Counted from the stretch's first letter, positions 7,920 to 17,829 are shown. The stretch: 64,000 nucleotides of DNA from UBA1672 sp050633325 (GCA_050633325.1 JBOEGH010000004.1:62001-126000); one strand, 5' to 3'. A program made the numbers and translations. Notes: generated by a model from the letters alone, not told the origin.

Positions 7920-9497
7920 TTACTGTGGTGGTTGCGCGGATATTTCCCTTGTATCTTGACCGTTAAGGGTGAACTCACCTTGTGGTGTCGCTTCTAATTC
8001 ATAGGTATAAGATGTTTTGCCATCTTTGCCTTTGCCAGGTTTACCTACAGACTTAATGTGTTTTAACTGCTGGATTATGCTTGCTGCTTCAAAGTTGTCA
8101 GTATCTGTTGGTATTTTTGATAACAAGTCATCAAGACCATTAAATACTGCTATGAATTTTGCAGAAAATCCCATTAACGCGGTAATGTCCGTCGCAACTT
8201 CTCCGTTTAAAGAGATGTCATATGTTTCGTTTCCTGCGCCGTTATTTTTTACAACCAGCTTGGTATTTGCTTGAGATAATATTGCAGGTAATTTCATCAT
8301 AAAACCAAATCCCACACCATTGGCAGATTGCGGATTTGTGGCAATTGCTTTGGCACTGTTTTTTGTCATTTGGTATAGAGATTGAAACGGTATGTTTTCT
8401 GCCTTTATATCGAGGTTTGTTTGTGTTGGTAGTATTGTTGCAAACACATCGTCAGGTTCTTGGGTTTTTATATCGATGCCATCATATCCTATACCGATGT
8501 TTAGTGAACCTTTTTCAGTGTTCACATCGTTTGATCCAAAACCAAGAAATGCAGAACCTATTTTTAATGTATCAAATTTCCTGCCTTCTTCATTAGGGTC
8601 AATTGATATGTCCATATTTTTAAGGCTGTAATTTACACTTATGCCAGCTAAACCCACATCATACATGTCAAAAACCATATCAAATATTTCAGTCGGTTCT
8701 ATATCATCTGATTTTGATGGGTCTTGTGCATTTTCCAAAGATTTGAAAGCGTTTGCATGTGATAAAAGCTTTTCTTTGTACTCTGACAAGGTAGGTAATT
8801 CCATATCAGTGACATCAGATGCTATTTTGATTTCTTCCGTTTTTATAATGCCTTCCTCTTCCGGGGGGGCGATAAGTAAGTTGCTGATTACAAAATTTAC
8901 TGGGCCGGAGAAGTTTCCTGAATCATTTTTTTCAAGATTTGCATATAGTTGAGTATTACCGATTGAGGCCCCAACATCTTCGTCTCCGACTTTAAAACTG
9001 ATGTCAGAAAGATTTAAGTTCATTTTTGTGAAATAACCAAGTTGCTCGTCAAATAATGCGATTATGTTTTGCCCACCAAATTCTATTGTGAAGTCCTCAT
9101 CAGTATTATCTTTTAAGGTCATTGATGACGGCATGCTCCACACTGTTTTCCAATGCCCTGGGTTTTTGTCATCACGCATTGCGTTTATTGAGATAACACC
9201 CATGTCAAATGTTTCGTTGGTTTCTTCTGTTGCAGTTTCGTCCGATTGAGTTTCAGGGGATTCTAAAATAATATGTGGGAAGGTGATTGTGTAAAATTCA
9301 CTTTCCTGAGTTACATTAAGATCGCCTTTGTAAATGACTTTAACAGAGCCTAATGCCTCGTTCACATCTTTTTGATAGGCAAGAATATTTTCAAAGGAAG
9401 TTTTCAGTTTTTGTGCGTCTTGAGCGTTGGTTTTTGCCGCCATAACATTTTGTGGTAGTAATAATGTAAGGATGAGTATTTGAGCGAGCCTTAGCAT
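7920..9497 (-). CDS. Unknown periplasmic protein, 525 residues
   Basis: Signal peptide at residues 1-20 (LILTLLLPQNVMA, cleavage before AKTNAQ), then a long soluble domain rich in Asp, Asn, Thr and Ile with alternating beta-like segments. I see no catalytic motif and no cysteine pair. AAAGGA just upstream supports the ATG at 9497. It converges on hemW with a 7-bp gap. The length and repetitive beta character suggest a large lipid-transport or outer-membrane-biogenesis type fold, but I cannot name a family. Confidence 0.75.
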   Translation of the reverse strand: MLRLAQILILTLLLPQNVMAAKTNAQDAQKLKTSFENILAYQKDVNEALGSVKVIYKGDLNVTQESEFYTITFPHIILESPETQSDETATEETNETFDMGVISINAMRDDKNPGHWKTVWSMPSSMTLKDNTDEDFTIEFGGQNIIALFDEQLGYFTKMNLNLSDISFKVGDEDVGASIGNTQLYANLEKNDSGNFSGPVNFVISNLLIAPPEEEGIIKTEEIKIASDVTDMELPTLSEYKEKLLSHANAFKSLENAQDPSKSDDIEPTEIFDMVFDMYDVGLAGISVNYSLKNMDISIDPNEEGRKFDTLKIGSAFLGFGSNDVNTEKGSLNIGIGYDGIDIKTQEPDDVFATILPTQTNLDIKAENIPFQSLYQMTKNSAKAIATNPQSANGVGFGFMMKLPAILSQANTKLVVKNNGAGNETYDISLNGEVATDITALMGFSAKFIAVFNGLDDLLSKIPTDTDNFEAASIIQQLKHIKSVGKPGKGKDGKTSYTYELEATPQGEFTLNGQDTREISAQPPQ

Positions 9498-9621
9498 GTT
9501 TTTTCCTTTGAAAAATGTAATAAAGTACTTTTGTTGGTGAATTTATAGAAAAAGCCTTGCCGAGTCCAAGGATAAACGGCATTAATACCCAAAGAAATTA
9601 ACAATCGGCGTACTTAAAATT

Positions 9622-10725
9622 ATGTTAGAAGCAAAAGCATCACAGTTTACATTGTCAGCAGAAGGACAAATCCTTTGGCAGGAAAAGTTAAATAACCCAT
9701 TGCCGGGAGTTGCCGTAGCCTTTCTTGAAAAAGGTGAAAGCGCATTGAAGCCAATTTTGAATATATTGGAGAATGAGCATACTGCAAAATATGACAAGGT
9801 TGAGCTTAAGAATAATTTGAATATATGGTTGAATGATCATTTCAGCACTGTTCTTGAACCACTGGTATTGTTAGAAGTTCCACAAGGAGCGGCAGTTAAT
9901 GATGATGCAGTTTCGGTTATAGCAGATAGAGTTTATAAAGGGCTTGGTATTGTTCCACGTGGTGAGCTTGAGGATGTTATATCTAAGTTAACGCCTGAAA
10001 CGCGTGTTGATTTGCGTGCAAAAAAGATACGTTTGGGGCCTATATTGGCGTTTATACCCGCACTTAATAAACCAGCAGCGGTTAAATTACGTGCTTTGTT
10101 GTGGTCGCTTTTTAATGATAAAGGTCTTCCTGCTAAAACTCCTGCAGATGGTATTGTCTCTGCTAAGATTGATGATACAGATGCGAACGAAGATTATTAC
10201 AGATCTATAGGCTATCCTTTATATGGCGGTCGCGCTGTTCGAATTGATATGCTGGATAGGGTTATCAGCTGTGTTTATGATAATGCAAAAGAGGGCAAGT
10301 TTCAGGCTCGTCATGAAATGGCGGAATGGCTAGGGTGCTCTATTGATGATCTGTATAAAGTTTTGGTTTCCATGGGACACACTAAGGTTTTTGATCCTGC
10401 TGATGAGGCAGAAAAAGATACACCTGAAACAGAAGCACCTAAAGAAAAGGGCGATGAAACAGATCAGGCAGATAAGGAGAAATCTCCCGTTGCATCAAAG
10501 CCTGAATTGGCAACATTTAGATTGAAAAAAGGTAAAGCGTTTAAGCAAGGTGGATCGGGTAAGGCCAGCTCTAAAAATGTGAAAAGCTCAAAGCCGAATA
10601 AGCCTAAAAAAGACGATAAAAAGAAAAGTAAGAAGAAAGAAAAAAGCCCTCGCATTATGTCAGTAGAAGCAAAGGTTAAAGATGAGGATTCTCCTTTCGC
10701 AATATTGCAACAACTTAAGAAATAG
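9622..10725 (+). CDS. Stand-alone C-terminal region of Suv3-like helicase
   Basis: A 367-residue cytosolic protein. Residues 1-170 resemble the region that follows the motor domain in large alphaproteobacterial Suv3/MgpS-like helicases: LKPILNILENEH, a NIWLNDHF segment, a GLGIVPRGELE segment, and RLGPILAFIPALNKPAAVKL. Residues 190-255 match the end of those proteins (YPLYGGRAVRIDML and a winged-helix-like EWLGCSIDDLYKVL). The last 110 residues are a Lys/Glu-rich basic tail likely to bind nucleic acid. No helicase motor motif (GxGKT, DExx) is present and none is encoded upstream. Assignment is by remembered family pattern. Confidence 0.65.
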   Translation: MLEAKASQFTLSAEGQILWQEKLNNPLPGVAVAFLEKGESALKPILNILENEHTAKYDKVELKNNLNIWLNDHFSTVLEPLVLLEVPQGAAVNDDAVSVIADRVYKGLGIVPRGELEDVISKLTPETRVDLRAKKIRLGPILAFIPALNKPAAVKLRALLWSLFNDKGLPAKTPADGIVSAKIDDTDANEDYYRSIGYPLYGGRAVRIDMLDRVISCVYDNAKEGKFQARHEMAEWLGCSIDDLYKVLVSMGHTKVFDPADEAEKDTPETEAPKEKGDETDQADKEKSPVASKPELATFRLKKGKAFKQGGSGKASSKNVKSSKPNKPKKDDKKKSKKKEKSPRIMSVEAKVKDEDSPFAILQQLKK

Positions 10726-10737
10726 AGTTGGAGAATA

Positions 10738-11139
10738 ATGGGTAAACAATCACATTGTAATTTTATTTATATTACTGCTTTTTTGTTTATTCTTGCTGTC
10801 GGTATGTTTTTATTTGCTGGTAAATCTTATGCCGCGCAGTTTTCCGGTGATTATTTATTAAAGGTTTGTTCGGTTGATAAAAACGGTAATGAGCGCGTGG
10901 CAGGCGGTAAAATAGCATGCCAATCTTATATTTCAGGCGTTATAGATTATCATAATGTCTTGCGTGCTATGGGGCTTACTTCCGGAATGGATTTTTGTGT
11001 TCCGGAGAAGGTTACCTTAAACGAGTTACACATAAGGGTTCTGGTCTATCTATATGAACATGTTAAGATGCATAGAAATTTTGTCGCTGCTCCGGCTGTG
11101 TCTATGGCTTTATATTCCTTGTATCCATGCAATAAATAA
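10738..11139 (+). CDS. Rap1a/Tai-family-like secreted protein
   Basis: A 133-residue protein with a signal or anchor helix (residues 9-32, cleavage likely after SYAA). The mature part has four cysteines (44, 61, 87, 131). The layout fits the Rap1a/Tai fold: YISGVID helix, FCVP followed by a Val/Thr/Leu helix, a VLVYLYEH segment, and a final ALYSLYPC. Known members include immunity proteins that block periplasmic type VI amidases, but many are housekeeping proteins of unknown role. It follows the helicase-tail gene by 12 bp with GGAG before its ATG. Confidence 0.6.
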   Translation: MGKQSHCNFIYITAFLFILAVGMFLFAGKSYAAQFSGDYLLKVCSVDKNGNERVAGGKIACQSYISGVIDYHNVLRAMGLTSGMDFCVPEKVTLNELHIRVLVYLYEHVKMHRNFVAAPAVSMALYSLYPCNK

Positions 11140-11198
11140 AATAGTAAGGTTTAGATAGTAATTTAGACACATCACAACTCTAAAAATATTGAGAGACA

Positions 11199-11723
11199 AT
11201 GTCCAAGAAACAACAATACACAATCAGATTAGATAGAGATGCAGAGGATCGTATTCTTCCTGTTGGTTTCTTTGATGTTATTGTTTGTCGTTTTTTACCT
11301 GTGTTAAGTCTGTCTTATTTAATAAGTATTATTGGCATTTCTATCAGTAAGGGTGCGTTCTTTTACTATATGCTTCAAGATAGTACGGCATATACTATGG
11401 GGCTTTTTGTTGTTGTTTGGGTGTCAGGGCCGGCAATAATGTGGGCATTATTACATGGAAGCCCGATGTTCCGTCATGTTGCAAAGCTGTGGTATAAAAT
11501 TCTGGCAGGGATAATGATTGTAACAATTGCCCTTAGCTATGTTTTATTTCCGGAAGCCGATATTTATGGCTTAAGGATTTATTTTATTTTATCGATACCT
11601 ATTTTCGTAATGATTTATCTGCTTTTTGTTAATGCGATGCTTCCTCGTATATTGTCATATCCGCTTAATGCATTGGGGTTTTGTGCTCTTCTTTACGGGG
11701 CTTTTGTAAATCTAATTTTCTAA
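11199..11723 (+). CDS. Small integral membrane protein, unknown
   Basis: A 174-residue protein with a polar N-terminus (1-27) and about five membrane helices (near 30-50, 64-86, 97-117, 124-146 and 150-172). Few charged residues lie inside the helices and no transporter motif stands out; the layout resembles small Yip1-like or DUF membrane proteins, without a firm match. Its 3' end overlaps the convergent permease gene by 4 bp. It may be transcribed with the two genes upstream, which lie 59 bp away. Confidence 0.75.
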   Translation: MSKKQQYTIRLDRDAEDRILPVGFFDVIVCRFLPVLSLSYLISIIGISISKGAFFYYMLQDSTAYTMGLFVVVWVSGPAIMWALLHGSPMFRHVAKLWYKILAGIMIVTIALSYVLFPEADIYGLRIYFILSIPIFVMIYLLFVNAMLPRILSYPLNALGFCALLYGAFVNLIF

Positions 11724-12781
11724 AGGCTATATATATTCATCAACCACCCAATCCATAGGACTTGTGGTACGGTGATTATTGGTATCATTAAAGACATTTT
11801 CCAAGAGTTTGTGAATTCTTTTACCGCAAGTAATTCTGTGTAATCAGTCGCAACACCAGCCATTAAGAACGTAAATCCGTTACCCGGGGCGTGCGCACTT
11901 GTGAAAATTTCACCTGCTACGGGGGCTGATCCTTCTGAACAAATTTCAACAATAGTTGCAATGAATAATGTGAAGAACAGTCCTGCTATTGACGGACCAA
12001 GCCATTGTTCGAATATTTCAGTTGGTACAAAACTTCTAAGTGATGCTGCTATTATTGTTCCGAACAATAACCATTTAATGATCATTTTACCATCATTCCA
12101 CCCTGATTTTAGCACATCAAAACAGCCTGATCTTGTGAACTTGGCATTCTTTAATAATGCTTTACTCTCTTTTATAAAATTAAAATCGTCATTAGTTTCT
12201 GATTGGTGTGGATTGGCAGGTAAATACCCTGTTTTTATCAATTTTTGTAGGACAAGGCCTGTAGTCAGAGCGATGACAATCGACCCTAAAATATAAAGCA
12301 TAGTCCATTTAAAACCAATTAACGTTATAAGTATAAGCGTTAGAGATAATGAGTTCCATGGGCTGGCAACAAGGAACGTAACGACCTGAGGCAGGCTAAC
12401 TCCACGTTCATACAGCTTCGCAGCGACTAGCAAAATACCATGACAGCAAAGGTCGAGTAGCAAGCCACCGAATACTGCACGCAATAATCCGGAAAAGCTG
12501 TCATTCCTTCCCATGATACCGGTGAAAAATTCACGGGGTATCCTGCTCATCAATCCAACTATTATTATTCCCAATGCCACGCCCCACCACATTGTCAGTA
12601 GTATTTGCATACATGCATGCGCAAAATGGTGCAGAGGCATAGGTGCCAAGTTTAGGTATGATAATATTTCACTGGCGGAGATAGCACCAATAATAGTGAC
12701 TGTGCTTACTATGAACAACCAGTCCTTTTTCTTTTTGGTAGGGGTGGTTGAACAACATCTGCCGTGGTTTTCTGATTCCAT
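11720..12781 (-). CDS. Permease of the ArsP/DUF318 family (SO_0444-like)
   Basis: A 353-residue inner-membrane permease with two homologous halves of about four helices each. The first half carries an LCCHG motif and ASPWNS; the second carries CSEGSAPVAGE and AGVATDYTE, features of the PF03773 permease group. The N-terminus has RCC followed by a lysine run that could bind metal. Related proteins export organoarsenicals or copper/zinc; the exact substrate cannot be read here. No metalloregulator gene lies beside it. Confidence 0.8.
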   Translation of the reverse strand: MESENHGRCCSTTPTKKKKDWLFIVSTVTIIGAISASEILSYLNLAPMPLHHFAHACMQILLTMWWGVALGIIIVGLMSRIPREFFTGIMGRNDSFSGLLRAVFGGLLLDLCCHGILLVAAKLYERGVSLPQVVTFLVASPWNSLSLTLILITLIGFKWTMLYILGSIVIALTTGLVLQKLIKTGYLPANPHQSETNDDFNFIKESKALLKNAKFTRSGCFDVLKSGWNDGKMIIKWLLFGTIIAASLRSFVPTEIFEQWLGPSIAGLFFTLFIATIVEICSEGSAPVAGEIFTSAHAPGNGFTFLMAGVATDYTELLAVKEFTNSWKMSLMIPIITVPQVLWIGWLMNIYSL

Positions 12782-12792
12782 ATTCAGCTATC

Positions 12793-13812
12793 CTAAAAAC
12801 TGCGTGTTATAGTATAGTCTGTAAGGTCGCAAAGTAATGTTTTGGTTTTGCTATCATCTAGCATAGATATGCTATGCTTTGCTTCGTTTGAGTATTTCTT
12901 GGCAAGTTCAATAGTTTTCTCTAATGCGTTGTGTTTTTCTATTATTTCCATGGCAGTGTTAAAGTCACTGTCTTCTTGTTTCTTGTATGCCAATGTTCTT
13001 TGCCAAAAAGATGTTTCTTCGTCGGTTGCATTTTCCAGAGCAAAAATAATAGGAGCGGTCATCTTTCCTTCTTTGAAGTCATCACCGATCTCTTTGCCAA
13101 GCTTTTCTTGATTGGCGGAATAATCAAGCGCATCGTCGATTATCTGGAATGCTGTTCCTAGTTTTGTGCCGTAGGAATTCATGGCATGTACTATATCATC
13201 ATTTTGCTTTGAAACTACTGCGCCAACTTCACATGAAGCAGCAAAAAGAGCAGCCGTTTTAGATTCTATAACATCAAGGTAAGTATCCATTGATGTAGTT
13301 ATATCGTTGGTGGTGGAAAGTTGTAATACCTCTCCTTGTGCAATTACGGCCGAGGCATTAGATAAAATCCTCAAAATATCTAAAGATCCGCTGTCCACCA
13401 TCATTTGGAATGATTTTGAAAACAGAAAGTCACCTACGAGAACGCTTGCCTGGTTACCAAAAACAAGATTAGCAGTTTGCTTTCCGCGTCGTTCAAAGCT
13501 CTCGTCTACAACATCGTCATGTAAAAGAGTTGCCGTATGTATAAATTCAACAGCAGCAGCCAAATTGTAAGACTTGTCCATTGGTCCGTTAAATAAAGAT
13601 GTGGAGGCTAAAGTCAAAAGAGGGCGTATTCTTTTTCCACCGGCAGATATAAGGTATTGCGCCAGTTTCGGGATCAACGGAACATCTGAATGCATGTTTT
13701 TTACAATCAATGCATCGACGTTTTCCATGTCCTTAGACAACAAATCAGACAACCTATCTAAAGGGTTGTCATTTTGGTTATCTAAATCGTACTGAAGTAA
13801 TTGATTTTCCAT
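12793..13812 (-). CDS. ispB: Long-chain polyprenyl diphosphate synthase (octaprenyl/decaprenyl type)
   Basis: Trans-prenyltransferase that extends farnesyl diphosphate with isopentenyl diphosphate to make the ubiquinone side chain. It has 339 residues, with the first aspartate-rich motif DDVVD at 99-103 and the second DDALD at 226-230, and GGKRIRP at 58-64. Chain length cannot be fixed from sequence alone. It precedes the permease by 11 bp on the same strand; the link between them is probably only positional. Confidence 0.92.
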   Translation of the reverse strand: MENQLLQYDLDNQNDNPLDRLSDLLSKDMENVDALIVKNMHSDVPLIPKLAQYLISAGGKRIRPLLTLASTSLFNGPMDKSYNLAAAVEFIHTATLLHDDVVDESFERRGKQTANLVFGNQASVLVGDFLFSKSFQMMVDSGSLDILRILSNASAVIAQGEVLQLSTTNDITTSMDTYLDVIESKTAALFAASCEVGAVVSKQNDDIVHAMNSYGTKLGTAFQIIDDALDYSANQEKLGKEIGDDFKEGKMTAPIIFALENATDEETSFWQRTLAYKKQEDSDFNTAMEIIEKHNALEKTIELAKKYSNEAKHSISMLDDSKTKTLLCDLTDYTITRSF

Positions 13813-13874
13813 ACCCGATTTAGAACAGTTTTTATAAGGTGGGGCAAGTGAAAATGCATTATTTTATATTGAAA

Positions 13875-14435
13875 TTAATCAATGCTTCCAAATGATCTTG
13901 AGTTCAAACCGCCTTTGCCTTCTTGAGAGTTTTTATAATCTTCCAGTATTTTTTGTAATCCGGTGTTTTTTTTCTCATCTTTTTCCACCTTTGCTTCTGA
14001 CTCAGTGTCTGTATCTGATTCTTTAGCATTAGATGTTTTTTCATTGTCATCATTATTTTTTTCTGATGCTGTCTTTGCTTTTCTTGCCTTGTATTCATCC
14101 CACAGTTTTTGTTCTGGGCTTTTTTTTGCTTTTGTCTCATCAGAAACGCTATCCATTGATTCGTCTAAATCTGCTTCTTCTATATCTTCTATTTTTGGTT
14201 TTTCTTCTTTTTTACCATTATTATTTTTCTTTTCCTCTCCCTCTTCTTTGTCAGGGGTGGTGAAAGATGTGCTTTTCATTTTTTTGTTACCCTTGTCTTG
14301 ATTCTTAACTATATCAAGGATAGGGGATAGGTTGTCGTTTTTATCTTTTGCCAATGATGAATGGGTGCAGCATAATGTTATTATTATAGTGTACATTAAT
14401 ATCTTAAAACTGAATAATTCAGGTCTGTTTATCAT
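13875..14435 (-). CDS. Unknown exported low-complexity charged protein
   Basis: A 186-residue protein with a hydrophobic leader (residues 1-29, ending THSSLA) followed by a Lys/Glu/Asp/Ser-dominated, presumably disordered chain to the C-terminus. I chose the ATG at 14435; a TTG at 14504 would extend it into the divergent gene. There are no cysteines after the leader and no motif. It lies downstream of nothing obvious and upstream of ispB on the same strand. Function unknown. Confidence 0.6.
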   Translation of the reverse strand: MINRPELFSFKILMYTIIITLCCTHSSLAKDKNDNLSPILDIVKNQDKGNKKMKSTSFTTPDKEEGEEKKNNNGKKEEKPKIEDIEEADLDESMDSVSDETKAKKSPEQKLWDEYKARKAKTASEKNNDDNEKTSNAKESDTDTESEAKVEKDEKKNTGLQKILEDYKNSQEGKGGLNSRSFGSID

Positions 14436-14506
14436 TGTTTTATACTCTATCGTTAGAATTTGAAAAAAACCTTTGAAAGAACAATTTAGCGGAAATAAAG
14501 GCAATT

Positions 14507-15025
14507 ATGCAAGAATCATCATTATCTATTCGTGAATTTACCCCATCTCTTGAGCCAATGTTTTGGTCAATGTTGGAAGAGTTCAAGTTTCATCTTGATA
14601 GAGATTATTATGAACGGTGTATCGAACGTCATGAAAATGGCGAAATTATTATTCTAATGTCGGATGTTAATGGGGTTGGCATCGGATATTGCTTGCTAAA
14701 CTGGCAACCTAAATACTCGTATTTTAAGAAGTTATCACTGCCGGAAATACAAGATTTAAACGTCCTTAGCAATTATAGGAGGGGTGGAGTAGGTAAGGCA
14801 CTGGTAGACTTCTGTGAGGATATGGCAGTTAAAAAAGGTCATAAAGAAATGGGTATAGGTGTAGGTTTGAACAGTTCTTACGGCGCGGCGCAGAGGCTAT
14901 ATGTACGTAACGGTTATATACCGGATGGTTGTGGCGTTAGTTATGATAGAGTGCAAGTAGCATCAGGGGAATTTAGGCCAATTGACGATAACTTATCTCT
15001 AATGATGACAAAAAAGCTTATTTAA
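14507..15025 (+). CDS. GNAT-family N-acetyltransferase
   Basis: A 172-residue acetyltransferase of the GNAT fold. The acetyl-CoA pyrophosphate loop is RRGGVGKAL (residues about 91-99), followed by a helix and the AAQRLYVRNGYIPDG beta-bulge segment typical of the C-terminal half. AAAGG precedes the ATG. The substrate is not evident: it could be an amine, a peptide N-terminus or a small molecule. It stands 101 bp before ppdK and may be read from its own promoter. Confidence 0.85.
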   Translation: MQESSLSIREFTPSLEPMFWSMLEEFKFHLDRDYYERCIERHENGEIIILMSDVNGVGIGYCLLNWQPKYSYFKKLSLPEIQDLNVLSNYRRGGVGKALVDFCEDMAVKKGHKEMGIGVGLNSSYGAAQRLYVRNGYIPDGCGVSYDRVQVASGEFRPIDDNLSLMMTKKLI

Positions 15026-15126
15026 GTGAATCTTTATGGGTTTTAGAGCGATTAACCCCTTCCTTTATTGATTATAAATGTGCTAAACCCTAAGCGAAAT
15101 TTGATTTTTTTTGGAGCGCAGGGCTT

Positions 15127-17829
15127 ATGACTAAATGGGTTTATAATTTTGGTAAAAATAATAATGACGGTGACGCATCTTTACGTAACCTTTTAGGTGG
15201 TAAAGGTTCTAACTTGGCAGAGATGGCATCTCTTGGTTTGCCTGTTCCTCCTGGTTTTACAATCACTACTGAGGTTTGTACTCATTATTATGATAATGGA
15301 AACCAGTACCCTGCGGAATTAGTTGCCCAAGTTGAAGAAAGCTTGGCAGTTGTAGAAAAATCTATGGGCATGAAATTTGGTGGAGTTGATAACCCATTAC
15401 TTGTTTCTGTTCGCTCAGGTGCGCGTGTGTCTATGCCGGGGATGATGGATACTGTTTTGAATTTGGGGCTTAATGACGAAACTGTTGTTGGCTTAGCAAA
15501 GCAAGCAAATGATGAGCGATTCGCATGGGATTCGTATCGTCGCTTTATACAAATGTATGGTGATGTTGTTCTTGGTGTTGATCATCATGATTTCGAAGAT
15601 ATCCTTGATACATATAAACGTGATGAGAACTTGGCTCAGGATACTGATATTACGGCCGAAGGTTGGAAAGAAATTGTTGCTGAATATAAGGAATTAGTAG
15701 CGCGTGAATTGGGTAAACCATTCCCTGTTGATCCTAAAGAACAGTTATGGGGTGCAATAGGCGCTGTGTTTAGTTCTTGGATGGTTCCACGTGCTATTAC
15801 TTATCGTAAAATAAATGAAATCCCTGCAAGTTGGGGTACTGCCGTTAATGTGCAATCAATGGTATTTGGAAATATGGGTGATGATTGTGCAACTGGTGTT
15901 GCATTTACACGTGACCCATCAACTGGCGAAAACTACTTCTACGGTGAATATCTGGTTAATGCACAAGGTGAAGATGTTGTCGCCGGTATCAGAACGCCTC
16001 AATCTTTAACAAAGCTTGGTCGAGAAAAAGAGGGCAGCAAACTTTTATCTATGGAAGAAAACATGCCGGATGTATTTAAGCAATTAGATGATCTGCGTTT
16101 AAAGCTGGAAAAGCACTTCCGTGATATTCAAGACATTGAATTTACAGTTCAAAAAGGCAATCTTTACATGTTGCAAACTCGTAATGGTAAGCGTACTGCG
16201 GCGGCATCATTGAAAATTGCAGTAGACATGGTGGAAGAGGGATTGATTACACAAGAAGAAGCACTTCTTCGTGTTGAACCACAATCACTAGATCAACTTT
16301 TGCATCCGACGCTAGACCCTAATGCAAAACGTGATGTTATATCAAAAGGTTTACCTGCATCACCCGGTGCTGCGTCAGGTGTTGTAGTATTTACTGCAAA
16401 CGAAGCGGAAATAAGATCTCATGCAGGTGAGCAAGTTATCCTGTGTCGTCAAGAAACTTCACCTGAAGATATACATGGTATGCACGCATCGACTGGTATC
16501 CTAACTTCTCGTGGCGGTATGACATCTCATGCGGCTGTTGTTGCACGCGGAATGGGTAAACCATGCGTGGCGGGTGCTGGTGATCTTTATATTGATCAAA
16601 ACGATAAAATCATACGCAAAGGTGATGTTGAGATTAAAGATGGTGATGTCGTAACAATTGATGGTGCTACTGGTGAAATTATGATCGGTGGCGTTGATAC
16701 TGTTAAGCCTGAATTGTCCGGTGACTTTGAAACTTTGATGCGTTGGGCGGACGAACGTCGTCGTATGGCTGTTCGTACTAATGCAGAAACTCCGGCAGAT
16801 GCAGAAACTGCGGTTTCATTTGGTGCAGAGGGGATCGGCCTTTGTCGTACTGAACACATGTTCTTTGATCCTGAGCGTATTCAAAATGTGCGTGAAATGA
16901 TTTTCGCCACTGATGAGGAAGAGCGTCGCGCGGCACTTGATAAATTATTGCCGGCACAGCGTAGCGACTTTGAAAGCTTGTTTGAAATTATGAACGGCTT
17001 GCCAATTACTGTTCGCCTGCTTGATCCACCATTGCATGAATTCTTACCGCACAGCGATCAGGATATAGCAACATTTTCTAATAATACAGGTTTGGATGAG
17101 GGGCGCGTACGCATACGCTTGTCTGAATTAGATGAAACTAACCCTATGCTTGGCCATCGTGGTTGTCGCCTAGGTGTTACATATCCTGAAATATATGAAA
17201 TGCAGGCCAGAGCAATTTTTGAAGCTGCGGTAAATGTTGCTGTTAAAACAGGGAATAGTGTAATTCCTGAGGTTATGATCCCTCTTGTTGGTGCGCGTAA
17301 AGAATTGGAATTAATGCGCAATACAGTTGAGAATGCTGCTTCTGCTGTTTTTGAGGAAAAAGGTTCTTCTGTTGAGTATATGGTTGGAACTATGATCGAG
17401 CTTCCTCGTGCTGCTTTAACTGCGGATCAGATTGCTGAAAATGCAGACTTCTTTAGTTTTGGTACTAATGATCTGACGCAGACTGCTCTGGGTATGAGTC
17501 GTGACGACGCTTCAAGCTTCTTGCCGTATTATACGGAAAAAGGCGTTTATGAGCGTGACCCATTTGTATCCATAGATGTTGAAGGTGTTGGTGAGCTGGT
17601 TAAAATAGCTTGTGAAAAGGGCCGTTCTACTAAATCTGGTATAAAACTGGGTATCTGTGGTGAGCATGGCGGTGATCCTGCGTCTATTGCGTTTTGTGAA
17701 AAGGTCGGTCTTGATTATGTTTCATGTTCGCCATACCGTGTTCCAATTGCGCGCTTGGCTGCTTCTCAGGCTGCTATTCGTGAAGGAAATGCGAACACAG
17801 TTGATATCAAGGATAAGAAGAGCGCTTAA
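15127..17829 (+). CDS. ppdK: Pyruvate, phosphate dikinase
   Basis: Interconverts pyruvate, ATP and phosphate with phosphoenolpyruvate, AMP and pyrophosphate. It can serve gluconeogenesis or reversible glycolysis. The 900-residue protein is full length. The N-terminal ATP-grasp domain begins with GGKGSNLAEM; the swivelling domain carries the phosphohistidine in GGMTSHAAV (H468); the C-terminal TIM barrel has the catalytic cysteine in GICGEHGGD (C844). GGAG lies about 10 bases before the ATG. With maeB in the same window it links C4 acids, pyruvate and PEP. Confidence 0.98.
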   Translation: MTKWVYNFGKNNNDGDASLRNLLGGKGSNLAEMASLGLPVPPGFTITTEVCTHYYDNGNQYPAELVAQVEESLAVVEKSMGMKFGGVDNPLLVSVRSGARVSMPGMMDTVLNLGLNDETVVGLAKQANDERFAWDSYRRFIQMYGDVVLGVDHHDFEDILDTYKRDENLAQDTDITAEGWKEIVAEYKELVARELGKPFPVDPKEQLWGAIGAVFSSWMVPRAITYRKINEIPASWGTAVNVQSMVFGNMGDDCATGVAFTRDPSTGENYFYGEYLVNAQGEDVVAGIRTPQSLTKLGREKEGSKLLSMEENMPDVFKQLDDLRLKLEKHFRDIQDIEFTVQKGNLYMLQTRNGKRTAAASLKIAVDMVEEGLITQEEALLRVEPQSLDQLLHPTLDPNAKRDVISKGLPASPGAASGVVVFTANEAEIRSHAGEQVILCRQETSPEDIHGMHASTGILTSRGGMTSHAAVVARGMGKPCVAGAGDLYIDQNDKIIRKGDVEIKDGDVVTIDGATGEIMIGGVDTVKPELSGDFETLMRWADERRRMAVRTNAETPADAETAVSFGAEGIGLCRTEHMFFDPERIQNVREMIFATDEEERRAALDKLLPAQRSDFESLFEIMNGLPITVRLLDPPLHEFLPHSDQDIATFSNNTGLDEGRVRIRLSELDETNPMLGHRGCRLGVTYPEIYEMQARAIFEAAVNVAVKTGNSVIPEVMIPLVGARKELELMRNTVENAASAVFEEKGSSVEYMVGTMIELPRAALTADQIAENADFFSFGTNDLTQTALGMSRDDASSFLPYYTEKGVYERDPFVSIDVEGVGELVKIACEKGRSTKSGIKLGICGEHGGDPASIAFCEKVGLDYVSCSPYRVPIARLAASQAAIREGNANTVDIKDKKSA

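Noticed and set aside
10738..11139. Evidence of a type VI secretion system
   Set aside because: A single Rap1a/Tai-like protein is not enough; no structural or effector gene of such a system is in the window.
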